Assembly: GCA_902587755.1 (NCBI GenBank)
Contig: CACIMN010000003.1
Coordinates: 1-64,000 of the forward strand
From: an uncultured Pelagibacteraceae bacterium
Lineage (GTDB): Bacteria > Pseudomonadota > Alphaproteobacteria > Pelagibacterales > Pelagibacteraceae
DNA: 64,000 bases
Reading direction: 5' to 3'
Shown here one piece after another: positions 29,830-37,289 of the stretch (positions within the stretch are counted from its first letter, which is position 1; each line of letters starts with the position of its first letter). The translations under genes were made by a program, and so were the position numbers. Below the pieces are notes generated by a model that did no database searches, had not been told where the DNA came from, and saw only the letters and a program-made list of their open reading frames with translations.

Positions 29830-30240
29830 ATGTTTTTTAAAAAAGAAGAAATAAAAGATAATAACTTTATTATAAAAGTTTGTGCTTTATTAATTCATGC
29901 AGCTAAAATAGATGAGAATTATACTGATAAAGAGGAAGATATTATTAAAAAAACTCTTGATGAGCTTGGTGTAGAAAACAAAGATATTTCTAAAACAATC
30001 GAAAAAGCAAAAATAATTGAAGAAAGCTCAAATCAGATTTTAGATTTCACTCGAGAAGCAAAAGCTTTGCCTGAGAAAGATAAAGTTAAAATAGTAGAAG
30101 CTCTGTGGTCTATAATTTATTCCAACAACGAAGCAGATATGTATGAAACTAGTTTAATGAGACGACTTGCGGGGCTGCTATATATTGACAATAAAACAAT
30201 GGGCGATATTAAAGAAAAAATCAAACAAAATTTAAAATGA
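29830..30240 (+). CDS. TerB-like domain protein
   Basis: This 136-residue all-helical, acidic protein matches the TerB (tellurite-resistance TerB) fold: [30 protein letters not shown], then [40 protein letters not shown]. Metal-binding acidic residues ([17 protein letters not shown]) recur in the two halves. Cytoplasmic; proposed roles in stress or metal sensing are not proven. It follows the helicase stop by one base and overlaps the ferredoxin start by 4 bases. In many alphaproteobacteria I recall an S4-domain RNA-binding gene in this slot, so its presence is noteworthy. Confidence 0.85.
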   Translation: MFFKKEEIKDNNFIIKVCALLIHAAKIDENYTDKEEDIIKKTLDELGVENKDISKTIEKAKIIEESSNQILDFTREAKALPEKDKVKIVEALWSIIYSNNEADMYETSLMRRLAGLLYIDNKTMGDIKEKIKQNLK

Positions 30241-30563
30241 CATATATCGTTAACGACAATTGTATTAAGTGTAAATTAACAGACTGTGTTGATGTGTGCC
30301 CAGTTGATTGCTTTTATGAAGGTAAAAATATGCTTGTAATTAAACCCGATGAGTGTATAGATTGTGGCGTTTGCGAGCCAGAATGTCCTGTCGATGCCAT
30401 AAAAGCAGACACTGAACCTGGAAGTGAAAAATGGTTAGAGATCAATAAAAAGTACTCTGAAATCTGGCCTAACATTAGCGAAAAAAAAGATCCACCAGCG
30501 GATCATGAAAAATTTAAAAATGAGCAAAATAAGTACGAAAAATATTTTAAAGAAAATCTTTAA
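30237..30563 (+). CDS. fdxA: 7Fe-8S type ferredoxin
   Basis: This 108-residue ferredoxin starts [29 protein letters not shown] and continues [16 protein letters not shown]. The cysteine spacing, with a long first loop ([14 protein letters not shown]), is that of Azotobacter-type FdxA proteins that bind one 3Fe-4S and one 4Fe-4S cluster. The charged C-terminal tail (about residues 75-108) is family-typical. Its ATG overlaps the TerB stop (ATGA) and its 3' end overlaps the start of carD by up to 59 bases in another frame. It is an electron carrier whose partner is unknown. Confidence 0.95.
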   Translation: MTYIVNDNCIKCKLTDCVDVCPVDCFYEGKNMLVIKPDECIDCGVCEPECPVDAIKADTEPGSEKWLEINKKYSEIWPNISEKKDPPADHEKFKNEQNKYEKYFKENL

Positions 30564-31407
30564 AAGCAAAACAAATAAAAAAGTAAAAAAAAAAGTTTCC
30601 AAAAAAAAGGTTGTAAAAGTTAAAAAATCTAAAAAAGCTAAAAGAATAATTTTAAAAAAAACAAAAAAAATTATTAAAAAAATTCCTAATAAATCAACTA
30701 AGACAAAAAAAACTATTAAAACTTCAGAAACAACAGCTGAAACGAAAGTAGATAATTTAAGAATATCAAAAACAAATGAAGTTAAACCTGAAATTAAAAA
30801 GATAAAAAAACAAGAAACTGAAAAAAGAGAGTACAAAGTTAAAGACTTTGTTGTATATCCAAAGCACGGTGTTGGCCAAATTACAGAATTCAAAAAAATT
30901 AATATCGGTGGAATTGATGTCGAAACATATGTTATAAAATTTGAAAAAGATAAAGCTAATGGAATGGTGCCTGTAAATAAGCAATCTCACTTGAGACCCT
31001 TATCAACAATCAATCAAGTTAACAAATGTATTTCAATACTTAAAAGTAAACCAAAAATAAAAAGATCGATGTGGAGTCGAAGAGCACAAGAATATGAAGC
31101 TAAAATTTCTTCTGGAAAAATATATGAATTAGCTGAAGTTGTTAGAGATTTAAATAAAGGTGATGATCTTATGGTAGATCAATCTTATAGTGAAAGACAA
31201 TTATTTGAGAAAGCTTACGAAAGAATTTTATCAGAGTTTCAAATTGTTTTGAATGTATCTTTAGAAGATACACAAAAAAAACTTGATAAAGCATTAAAAA
31301 GAAACCTAGGAAGTCAACCTAAGCCTATAACAGTTGCAAAAGCTTCTAGTGAAGAATTAAACGAAGATGAGCCGATTTCTGAAAATGACGATGCGATTGA
31401 TCAATAA
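30505..31407 (+). CDS. CarD-family RNA polymerase regulator with lysine-rich N-terminal tail
   Basis: This 300-residue protein has a CarD_CdnL_TRCF domain at about residues 111-275: [20 protein letters not shown], the RNA polymerase beta-binding Tudor-like part, then a helical DNA-binding part ([30 protein letters not shown]). About 110 residues precede it; the first 70 contain 32 lysines and resemble histone H1 tails. No ATG, GTG or TTG occurs in frame between codon 6 and the CarD domain, so the tail is almost certainly translated. Starts at 30505 or 30520 both lie inside fdxA. CarD proteins stabilise open promoter complexes. A strong terminator follows at once. Confidence 0.9.
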   Translation: MKNLKMSKISTKNILKKIFKSKTNKKVKKKVSKKKVVKVKKSKKAKRIILKKTKKIIKKIPNKSTKTKKTIKTSETTAETKVDNLRISKTNEVKPEIKKIKKQETEKREYKVKDFVVYPKHGVGQITEFKKINIGGIDVETYVIKFEKDKANGMVPVNKQSHLRPLSTINQVNKCISILKSKPKIKRSMWSRRAQEYEAKISSGKIYELAEVVRDLNKGDDLMVDQSYSERQLFEKAYERILSEFQIVLNVSLEDTQKKLDKALKRNLGSQPKPITVAKASSEELNEDEPISENDDAIDQ

Positions 31408-31448
31408 AAAAACGCTTCTCACACAAACTGCAATGAGAAGCGTTTTTT
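31407..31448. terminator. Bidirectional intrinsic terminator between carD and the basic peptide gene
   Basis: A 10-base stem, ACGCTTCTCA pairing with TGAGAAGCGT, encloses a 12-base loop. The stem is flanked by an A run on the left and a T run on the right, so a U tract follows the hairpin in either transcription direction. It begins at the last base of the carD stop codon and lies 18 bases from the stop of the convergent peptide gene. It is the clearest terminator in the window. Confidence 0.9.
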
Positions 31449-31466
31449 GTAAAGAATACTAAGTTA

Positions 31467-31559
31467 CTATTTTCTTCTTCTTTTTTTTGCTTTTTTCTTA
31501 GCTTTTTTCTTAGCTTTTTTCTTAGTTTTCTTTGCCGCTTTTTTTCTTTTCTTAGGCAT
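31467..31559 (-). CDS. 30-residue lysine/arginine-rich peptide, histone-tail-like
   Basis: The frame opens with ATG (31559-31557), preceded by the strong Shine-Dalgarno GGGAG about six bases upstream. The product starts MPKKRKKAAKKTKKK, runs through KKKA repeats and ends KKRRRK: 18 lysines and 4 arginines in 30 residues, no acidic residue, five alanines. It resembles the C-terminal tails of histone H1 or bacterial H1-like proteins and would bind DNA, RNA or the ribosome non-specifically. A consensus promoter (31613-31641), a leader dyad and a strong terminator frame it, so a real, well-expressed gene is likely despite its size. An alternative is that the RNA itself is functional. Confidence 0.7.
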   Translation of the reverse strand: MPKKRKKAAKKTKKKAKKKAKKKAKKRRRK

Positions 31560-31584
31560 CTTTAGCTCCCTTTATTTAGTTAAA

Positions 31585-31601
31585 CGAATCAAATTGATTC
31601 G
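31585..31601. promoter_or_regulatory. 17-base palindrome in the leader of the basic peptide gene
   Basis: CGAATCAA, a central A, then TTGATTCG form a perfect 8-base dyad, and GTTAA/TTAAC arms recur further out (31579-31583, 31605-31609). With the predicted promoter, transcription would begin near 31605, so the dyad would be at about +5 to +21. It could be an operator just downstream of the start or a stabilising hairpin at the 5' end of the mRNA. It stands out because the surrounding sequence is A/T only. Confidence 0.55.
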
Positions 31602-31612
31602 CTGTTAACATA

Positions 31613-31641
31613 TTTTTATTTTTTTCTTCAAGTTATGTCAA
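31613..31641 (-). promoter_or_regulatory. Sigma-70-type promoter for the basic peptide gene
   Basis: On the minus strand, TTGACA (31641-31636) matches the -35 consensus exactly. After a 17-base spacer, TAAAAA (31618-31613) matches 4 of 6 bases of a -10 box. The start would be near 31605, giving a leader of about 46 bases that contains the dyad and the Shine-Dalgarno. Perfect -35 boxes are uncommon enough in this AT-rich DNA to make the call worthwhile. Confidence 0.55.
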
Positions 31642-31758
31642 TTCTTTAATTAAAAGTTTAATTTTGTAAAAATAATTTTTAAATTTTTTATTTTATAAAA
31701 CTTTTTTTATTAATTAAGTTAATGTTTATGCGGTTAATAAACTGTTTTATTTATTTTT

Positions 31759-33489
31759 TTAATAAAGATTTTCTAATTGATTTTTATATTTTTCAGTAAC
31801 TTTTTTTCTTTTCACTTTCATTGTTGGAGTCATTAAACCATTTTCAATAGAAAAATTTTCATCTATTAATTGAATCTTTTTAATCTTTTCCAATAAAGTT
31901 AATTTTGTATTTATTTTTTCAATTACTTCATTAATTTTTTCTTTTTCATCTAAAAAATCTTTATTAGGCACTATTAATGCAACTAAATAATTTTTTTTAT
32001 CACCATAAACCATACATTGATCAATTTCTGGCTCATTAGTGATCATATTTTCAATTTTAGCTGGTGAAATATTATCTCCTCCAGCACTTACAATAATATC
32101 TTTTTTTCTATCAGTAATTTTTAGATAACCATCGTTTGGATCAATTTCTCCAATGTCACCTGTATGAAGCCATCCATTTATAATAACTTTGTCGGTTTCA
32201 TCCTGTTTATTCCAATACCCCAACATTACATTTTCACCCTTAACTAAAATTTCTCCATCTTCTGCAATTTTAACTTCATTACCCTTAAATGGAGGGCCTA
32301 CAGTTTCCACTTTTATTTTATGTATTGGATTGCAACTCACTACAGGCGATGTTTCTGTTAAACCATAGCCCTGAAGTGTTGGTAGTCCTATAGCATTCAA
32401 AAATTCACCTATTTCTTTATCTAGAGCACCACCACCTGAGACAAAAGCTTTTAAATTTCCACCAAATTGTTTTTTTATTTTTTTTCTAACTAATTTATCA
32501 ACAATAAAATTTAGTAATTTTTCAAAAAAAGTCATTTTTTGATTTAACAGTTTTTTTCTTCCTAAACGAATGGTTGCTTCAATTAATTTAGCTTTGAAAC
32601 CTGTTTGTTTTTTTAAATTCATGTTTATTTTGTTGTAGAGGTTCTGATAGAACCTTGGAACAGCTGTCATAATTCTAGGTTTTGCTTCAGATATATTTTC
32701 TAGAAGTTTTTCAATTTTTTCAGCGTAGAATACTTTAGCTCCTACTGCTATCTGCACAAATTGAAGGCAATGCTCATAAGAGTGAGAAAGAGGAAGCCAA
32801 GTTAAAAATACTAGTTTTGAGTTAAATAATGGTTTTAGAATTTCTATCGATCCCTCAACATTATTCAAAATTCCACCATGACTTAATATTACTCCCTTAG
32901 GATTCCCGCCGGTTCCTGAAGTATAAATAATGCATGCTGGTGAATTTCTTTTTAATTTATTATTTTCAATTTTATCTTCTGCTAATAAATTATTTTTTGT
33001 TATAGAATTATAATCTAAATATTTTTCTTTGTTATTTATATGTAAGTTATTTATTACGTTATCTATTTGATCTAGAGTAACAACTTTATTTATAAAATCT
33101 TTTTCATTAATTAAGTTATGCAATTTTTTTAACATTTCATTATTAGACACAATAACTAAGCTAGGTTCGCAATCTTCTATCAAATACTTATAATCATCTT
33201 CAATGTATGTTGTATATGCTGGTACAGTAATTCCACCAGCTAACATTATAGCCAAATCAGACACAAACCACTCAGGTCTGTTCTCTGAAACTAAAAGACA
33301 TCTATCACCTTCTTTTATATTTTCTTTAATAACTTTTGATAATTTTAATATATTCTTTTCAGTTTGTTCCCATGTATATGATTTTTTATTACTTGGATTT
33401 AGCCATTCTAAAAAAATATCTTTTTTATTTTGTTTATTTACTTGATTAACAAACAATTCGATCAAATTATTTAAATTATTTATATTCAT
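31759..33489 (-). CDS. Long-chain acyl-CoA synthetase (AMP-forming)
   Basis: This 576-residue adenylate-forming ligase contains ACIIYTSGTGGNPKGVILSH (P-loop-like motif, about residues 185-204), the long-chain-type LTWLPLSHSYEHCLQFV, GYGLTETSPVVSCNP and GWLHTGDIGEID with the DRKKDIIVSAGGDNISP hinge. The terminal catalytic lysine region (TPTMKVKRKKV) is also present. It belongs to the long-chain FACS group (FadD15-like), activating fatty acids for membrane lipids or oxidation. It is transcribed alone, after a tRNA-Leu gene on the same strand. A 351-base stretch beyond its 3' end (31408-31758) holds only the basic peptide unit and AT-rich filler. Confidence 0.92.
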   Translation of the reverse strand: MNINNLNNLIELFVNQVNKQNKKDIFLEWLNPSNKKSYTWEQTEKNILKLSKVIKENIKEGDRCLLVSENRPEWFVSDLAIMLAGGITVPAYTTYIEDDYKYLIEDCEPSLVIVSNNEMLKKLHNLINEKDFINKVVTLDQIDNVINNLHINNKEKYLDYNSITKNNLLAEDKIENNKLKRNSPACIIYTSGTGGNPKGVILSHGGILNNVEGSIEILKPLFNSKLVFLTWLPLSHSYEHCLQFVQIAVGAKVFYAEKIEKLLENISEAKPRIMTAVPRFYQNLYNKINMNLKKQTGFKAKLIEATIRLGRKKLLNQKMTFFEKLLNFIVDKLVRKKIKKQFGGNLKAFVSGGGALDKEIGEFLNAIGLPTLQGYGLTETSPVVSCNPIHKIKVETVGPPFKGNEVKIAEDGEILVKGENVMLGYWNKQDETDKVIINGWLHTGDIGEIDPNDGYLKITDRKKDIIVSAGGDNISPAKIENMITNEPEIDQCMVYGDKKNYLVALIVPNKDFLDEKEKINEVIEKINTKLTLLEKIKKIQLIDENFSIENGLMTPTMKVKRKKVTEKYKNQLENLY

Positions 33490-33496
33490 AATTACA

Positions 33497-33581
33497 TGGT
33501 GGGCGAAGAGAGAATCGAACTCTCACTTCTTACGAAACACGATTTTGAGTCGTGCGCGTCTACCAGTTCCGCCATTCGCCC
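33497..33581 (-). tRNA. tRNA-Leu (anticodon CAA)
   Basis: Read on the minus strand, the gene begins GGGCGAATGGCGGAACTGG and ends TTCGCCCACCA with an encoded CCA. The anticodon stem CACGA/TCGTG encloses CTCAAAA, so the anticodon is CAA (reads UUG). A long variable arm (TTTCGTAAGAAG) marks a class II tRNA, and the T loop is GTTCGAT. At 85 bases it is normal for tRNA-Leu. It lies 8 bases upstream of the acyl-CoA ligase start on the same strand. Confidence 0.97.
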
Positions 33582-33642
33582 TTTATATTCAATTAAATTA
33601 TATTTAATAGTATAAGAACTAAATTTATATTAAAACCAAAAA

Positions 33643-34248
33643 ATGTTTCAAAAACTTTACAAAAAATGTTTAGAATTAGCTGCACATAAAAGTTCAAATT
33701 TTTATTTGGGGCTTGTGTCTTTTATAGAAAGTTCTTTTTTTCCTATACCTCCAGATACAATGATAATCCCAATGGTTATTGCTAAAAAAAAGGAATATTT
33801 GAAAATATTCTTAATAGCATCAATTTTTTCAGTTCTTGGAGGTATCTTTGGATATTTGATAGGTTATTTATTTTTTGATTTAGCAATGTATGTAATCGAA
33901 TTTTATGGTTATGAAAATAAAGTTGAAAATTTGAAATTGAGCATGTCTCAAGGTAGTGGACTCCTTGCGTGGCTTAGTATTCTATTTTTAGCAGGTTTTA
34001 CACCATTGCCTTATAAAGCCTTCACGATTTCAAGTGGTTTAATTGCTTTTAATCTTCCTATTTTTATAATTGTTAGCTTAATTTCAAGAAGTCTGAGATT
34101 TTTTATAGTTGCTTTTTTATCTTATAAATTTGGGGAATTATTTACAGAATACATGGAAAAACATGGATCAAAATGGTTCACCATTATTGGAATTATTATA
34201 GTTATAATATTTATTATTATTTATTTATTCTTTAAATTTAATGATTAA
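33643..34248 (+). CDS. YqaA/DedA-family membrane protein
   Basis: This 201-residue inner-membrane protein has a VTT (SNARE-associated) domain: FIESSFFPIPPDTMIIPMVIAKKKEYL near the N-terminus, then FSVLGGIFGYLIGYLFFD and AGFTPLPYKAFTISSGLIAFNLPIFI, the paired motifs of the YqaA subgroup of DedA proteins. DedA relatives have been linked to undecaprenyl-phosphate and lipid flipping and to proton-motive-force homeostasis. About five hydrophobic segments are seen. It overlaps dsbB by 8 bases, starting a YqaA-DsbB-Coq7 operon of membrane-associated proteins. Confidence 0.9.
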   Translation: MFQKLYKKCLELAAHKSSNFYLGLVSFIESSFFPIPPDTMIIPMVIAKKKEYLKIFLIASIFSVLGGIFGYLIGYLFFDLAMYVIEFYGYENKVENLKLSMSQGSGLLAWLSILFLAGFTPLPYKAFTISSGLIAFNLPIFIIVSLISRSLRFFIVAFLSYKFGELFTEYMEKHGSKWFTIIGIIIVIIFIIIYLFFKFND

Positions 34249-34726
34249 GATTAACAAAACAATTATATTAAAGTTAATTTTTTTAATTAGTATTCTTGCT
34301 CTAGCTTCGGCATTTTTTATTGAATATGTTCTAGGTCATCAACCTTGTAACTTATGTATACTGGAAAGAATTCCATACCTAATAGCATTAATAATTATTG
34401 TATTAAATTATAAATTTATAAATCTTGAAAAATATTTCATTCTTTCTCTTATTTTAATTTTTTTAGCTGCTACTATTTTATCTTTATATCATTTGGGTAT
34501 TGAGCAAGGTTTTATTGAAGAATCATTGGTTTGCGATTTAAAAAATGGCTCCAATTTGCTGTCAAAAGAGGACATATTAAGACAATTACAAGAAAAAAAT
34601 GTAAGTTGCAAAGATGTTACATTTAAAATTTTAGGATTATCACTTACAAGTTATAATATAATAATATCAATATTAATTGTTTATTTTACAACAAAAGCTT
34701 ATTTAAATTATGGAAACAATAAGTAA
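34241..34726 (+). CDS. dsbB: Disulfide bond formation protein DsbB
   Basis: This 161-residue protein has four hydrophobic helices. The first periplasmic loop carries the quinone-linked pair Cys36-x2-Cys39 in GHQPCNLCILER, and the second loop carries a further pair (VCDLKNG and NVSCKDV, near residues 98 and 123). DsbB reoxidises DsbA and passes the electrons to ubiquinone. No DsbA gene is in the window, though a TlpA-like thioredoxin is at 36756-37265. The gene overlaps YqaA by 8 and coq7 by 17 bases; the link to coq7 is fitting because DsbB needs quinone. Confidence 0.92.
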   Translation: MIKINKTIILKLIFLISILALASAFFIEYVLGHQPCNLCILERIPYLIALIIIVLNYKFINLEKYFILSLILIFLAATILSLYHLGIEQGFIEESLVCDLKNGSNLLSKEDILRQLQEKNVSCKDVTFKILGLSLTSYNIIISILIVYFTTKAYLNYGNNK

Positions 34727-35243
34727 AAAAAGAATAGAAGAGTTTATTAGAGTTGATCATGCGGGAGAACGTGGTGCTGTTAAAATTTATGAGGGACAGT
34801 TGCTTGCTTTAAATACATTGGTTAAAGATGAAGCTTTAAAAAAAACAATTGAGAAAATGAAAGTTCATGAAAAAGAACATTCTGATTTTTTTGAAGAAGA
34901 AATTAAAAAAAGAAATATAAAACCGACAAAATTTTTACCTTTGTGGGATTTATTAGGTGTAGGATTGGGTTTTGGTTCAACTTTACTTGGTAAGAAAGCG
35001 GCTATGCTTTGTACAGCTTCTGTTGAAGAAGTGATAGATGAACATTATTTAAACCAAATAAAACAACTTAATAATATTGAACCAAAACTTAAAAAGAAAA
35101 TAATTAAATTTAGAGAAGATGAGTTAAATCACAAAGAAATTGCTTATGAGAAGGGTGCAACTAAAAAGGGTCCATACTCTATATTAGATAAAATTATTAA
35201 ATCAGGATCGAAAATTGCAATAAATATTTCTGAAAAAATCTAA
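34710..35243 (+). CDS. coq7: Demethoxyubiquinone hydroxylase (Coq7 type)
   Basis: This 177-residue diiron monooxygenase hydroxylates demethoxyubiquinone in the penultimate step of ubiquinone synthesis. Iron ligands are visible in two symmetrical halves: DHAGERGAVKIYEGQ and HEKEHSDF, then ASVEEVIDEHYL and DELNHKEIAYEKGA (ExxH motifs). It is a membrane-surface protein. The start lies 17 bases inside dsbB in another frame; the next ATG would delete part of the conserved N-terminus. Its stop overlaps the convergent HNH gene by 4 bases. Together with ubiE and ubiB (44771-47043) it shows aerobic ubiquinone metabolism. Confidence 0.96.
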   Translation: METISKKRIEEFIRVDHAGERGAVKIYEGQLLALNTLVKDEALKKTIEKMKVHEKEHSDFFEEEIKKRNIKPTKFLPLWDLLGVGLGFGSTLLGKKAAMLCTASVEEVIDEHYLNQIKQLNNIEPKLKKKIIKFREDELNHKEIAYEKGATKKGPYSILDKIIKSGSKIAINISEKI

Positions 35244-35809
35244 GTTTCTAGTTCTACATCCCAATACAGGTAATCCATCCAACTTTTATGTAGAAAATTT
35301 GGTGGAAAATTTTTACCATTTTTATGTAGATCCTCTGTTGACGGTCGATAAGGGTACTGATGTAACTTCATACCTGAGTATTTTAAAAGTTTTCCACCCT
35401 TTTTTACATTGCATGCAGAACAAGCTGTTACAACATTATCCCAATTAGTTTCACCCCCTTTTGATCTAGGTAATAAGTGATCAAAAGTTAACTCCTCATT
35501 GCTTCCACAATATTGGCAGGAAAATTTATCTCTTAAAAAAACATTAAATCTAGTAAAACTCGGCTTGCTTTGAGGAACAATATAATCCTTTAATGCGATA
35601 ACACTTGGTAATTTCATATTAAATGATGGACTTCTTATTGTTCTATCGTAATTACTGACAATAATAACTCGATCAAGAAAAACAGATTTAACTGTATCCT
35701 GCCATGACCATAAAGACAAAGGGTAGTAACTCAAAGGTCTATAGTCTGCATTCAGTACTAGCGCAGGGCACTTTTCTAACGAAACATCTTGTTCGATGAA
35801 ATTATTCAT
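35240..35809 (-). CDS. HNH endonuclease-domain protein
   Basis: This 189-residue protein begins with a conserved module (LVLNADYRPLSYYPLSLWSWQDTVKSVFLDR) and contains an HNH fold: CQYCGSNEELTFDHLLPRSKGG, then NWDNVVTACSACNVKKGG. The zinc-coordinating CxxC pairs and the DH-x-N core are complete. This stand-alone HNH type is widespread in proteobacteria and not part of a recognisable restriction or phage unit here. Its biological role is unknown. It is convergent with coq7 and lies 31 bases downstream of the esterase gene. Confidence 0.9.
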   Translation of the reverse strand: MNNFIEQDVSLEKCPALVLNADYRPLSYYPLSLWSWQDTVKSVFLDRVIIVSNYDRTIRSPSFNMKLPSVIALKDYIVPQSKPSFTRFNVFLRDKFSCQYCGSNEELTFDHLLPRSKGGETNWDNVVTACSACNVKKGGKLLKYSGMKLHQYPYRPSTEDLHKNGKNFPPNFLHKSWMDYLYWDVELET

Positions 35810-35840
35810 TAATTAATTTTAACTTAGTTAAACAATTTTA

Positions 35841-36506
35841 TCAATAATAAGAGATGTTAAATTTTTTTAAGATAAAATTTAAAGCTGTACTTGATGCTTC
35901 AATAGGAATATGATGATCACAGTTTTTAATTAATAATGTATCAACTTGAACATTATTTCTAATTAAAAAATCTTTTGACTCTAACAAGTGTGTAGATGGG
36001 ACAATTTGATCAGCTTCACCATGTATAAGTAAAGTTTCAGTATTATTTTTGATTCTATTTTTCAAATCTTTTTGATTTATTATTTTTCCAGAAAAACCAA
36101 CTATGCATAAAAATTTTTCTTCAAATGTAAGACCAACATTTAAAGACATCATGCATCCCTGGCTGAAACCTGATAAACAGATTTGACTATTTGATAACTT
36201 GAAATCTTGTTTTACTTCATTAATAAATTTTTTTAAAATTTCTTCAGCTTTAATTGATTGCTGTAATATGTAATCAGAATTCTCTTTTGTTAAATCAAAC
36301 CATTGATAGCCTGAAGGATTTATAGCGCATGGCTCATGACCATTTGGACAAATAAAGACAGTATTAGGCATATGTCTTTTCCAATTTAGAGATAGCATGC
36401 TTATATCCTTTCCATCACCTCCATAACCATGAAGCAAAATAATTGCATTTTTGATTTCAACACCGTTTTCTGGTTTAATAATAATGGAATCTAGGCAAAA
36501 TGTCAT
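35841..36506 (-). CDS. Phospholipase/carboxylesterase-family hydrolase
   Basis: This 221-residue alpha/beta hydrolase belongs to the acyl-protein thioesterase/YpfH group: AIILLHGYGGDGKDI near residues 21-35, nucleophile CLSGFSQGCMMSLNVG (Ser near 117), acid LLIHGEADQIVP, and His in KNCDHHIPIEA. These enzymes cleave carboxyl or thioester bonds of medium to long acyl chains. No signal peptide is seen. It is divergent from the HIG1-domain gene over 49 bases. Substrate not determinable. Confidence 0.88.
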   Translation of the reverse strand: MTFCLDSIIIKPENGVEIKNAIILLHGYGGDGKDISMLSLNWKRHMPNTVFICPNGHEPCAINPSGYQWFDLTKENSDYILQQSIKAEEILKKFINEVKQDFKLSNSQICLSGFSQGCMMSLNVGLTFEEKFLCIVGFSGKIINQKDLKNRIKNNTETLLIHGEADQIVPSTHLLESKDFLIRNNVQVDTLLIKNCDHHIPIEASSTALNFILKKFNISYY

Positions 36507-36555
36507 AGTAGATAAATTATGTTTTTTATGTCAAAACACAATCTAAAATAAAAAA

Positions 36556-36759
36556 ATGATTTCAGGAATATTAGTAAAAGTTATATCAATAGCTCTTTTG
36601 ATAGCTGTTGGAATAGTTTTAATCTTAGGTATTGGAACTCTTTTTAAGGGAGGAGAGACAAGTAAGAAATATTCAAATAAATTAATGCAGTTAAGAGTTA
36701 TTTTACAGTTTATTGCTATTATTGCTTTAGTTGGCTTTGCTTATTTTTTCAAAAATTAG
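36556..36759 (+). CDS. HIG1-domain twin transmembrane protein
   Basis: This 67-residue protein has two hydrophobic helices (ISIALLIAVGIVLILGIGTLF and LQFIAIIALVGFAYFF) joined by the short basic/glycine turn KGGETSKKYSNKLMQLRV. This is the hypoxia-induced gene 1 pattern, whose mitochondrial members (Rcf1) associate with cytochrome oxidase supercomplexes. A role in respiratory complex stability is thus plausible but unproven in bacteria. It overlaps the convergent TlpA-like gene by 4 bases. Confidence 0.9.
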   Translation: MISGILVKVISIALLIAVGIVLILGIGTLFKGGETSKKYSNKLMQLRVILQFIAIIALVGFAYFFKN

Positions 36760-37265
36760 TTATACTTTTTAATCCAATCAATGAAATTTTTATCCTCAAA
36801 ATCGATTGAACCCATTACTCTTGCAAATTCTTGGCCTTCTTTATTAATTAAAATTGATGTAGGTACACCTCTTAGAGAAAACGTTTTTGCTAATGTTGTC
36901 GGTGGATCAAAATATGGTTGAATGTTTTTAATATTAAGATCTAGAAAAAATTTATTAGCTTTATCTGAATTTTCTTTACCAATATTAATTGCAAAAATTT
37001 TTATTTTATCTAATTCTGGGTTGGCTTGAAGTTTATCTAAAGATGGCATTTCTTCTTTACAGGGTGCACACCAGGTAGCCCAAAAATTCAATAATAATAA
37101 TTTACCCTTAAATTCATTAATTTTTATCTTTTGATCTTTTTTGTCTAAAAAAATAACATTATCATATGTTTTTGGTACTTTATGAATTACAATGTTTTTA
37201 ATATTAGGTAGTTCCTCAGCTTCAACACTTGTTATCAAAAAAATAAATATTATTAAAAATCTCAT
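36756..37265 (-). CDS. TlpA-like periplasmic thioredoxin
   Basis: This 169-residue protein has an N-terminal export signal (MRFLIIFIFLITSVEAEE) and a thioredoxin fold with FWATWCAPCKEEMPSL (redox pair C-A-P-C) and the cis-proline loop RGVPTSILIN. This is the TlpA/ResA type, which reduces apocytochrome c or the Cu centre of cytochrome oxidase in the periplasm. It is divergent from argH with only 24 bases between the two start codons, an arrangement I recall for tlpA in rhizobia; the promoters must be minimal or overlap the coding regions. Confidence 0.92.
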   Translation of the reverse strand: MRFLIIFIFLITSVEAEELPNIKNIVIHKVPKTYDNVIFLDKKDQKIKINEFKGKLLLLNFWATWCAPCKEEMPSLDKLQANPELDKIKIFAINIGKENSDKANKFFLDLNIKNIQPYFDPPTTLAKTFSLRGVPTSILINKEGQEFARVMGSIDFEDKNFIDWIKKYN

Positions 37266-37289
37266 GTTAAATAGGTATAATTAAATATC

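Noticed and set aside
30435-30893. A 152-codon minus-strand frame rich in Phe, Leu and Ile opposite fdxA/carD
   Set aside because: It is the antisense of the lysine-rich carD tail; AAA codons read as TTT give an artificial hydrophobic frame. No ribosome-binding site or family resemblance.
31610-31758. Additional gene or structured RNA in the AT-rich stretch before the acyl-CoA ligase 3' end
   Set aside because: Only the peptide promoter and a weak GTTTAT/ATAAAC dyad are seen; no frame with a ribosome-binding site and no GC-rich stem.
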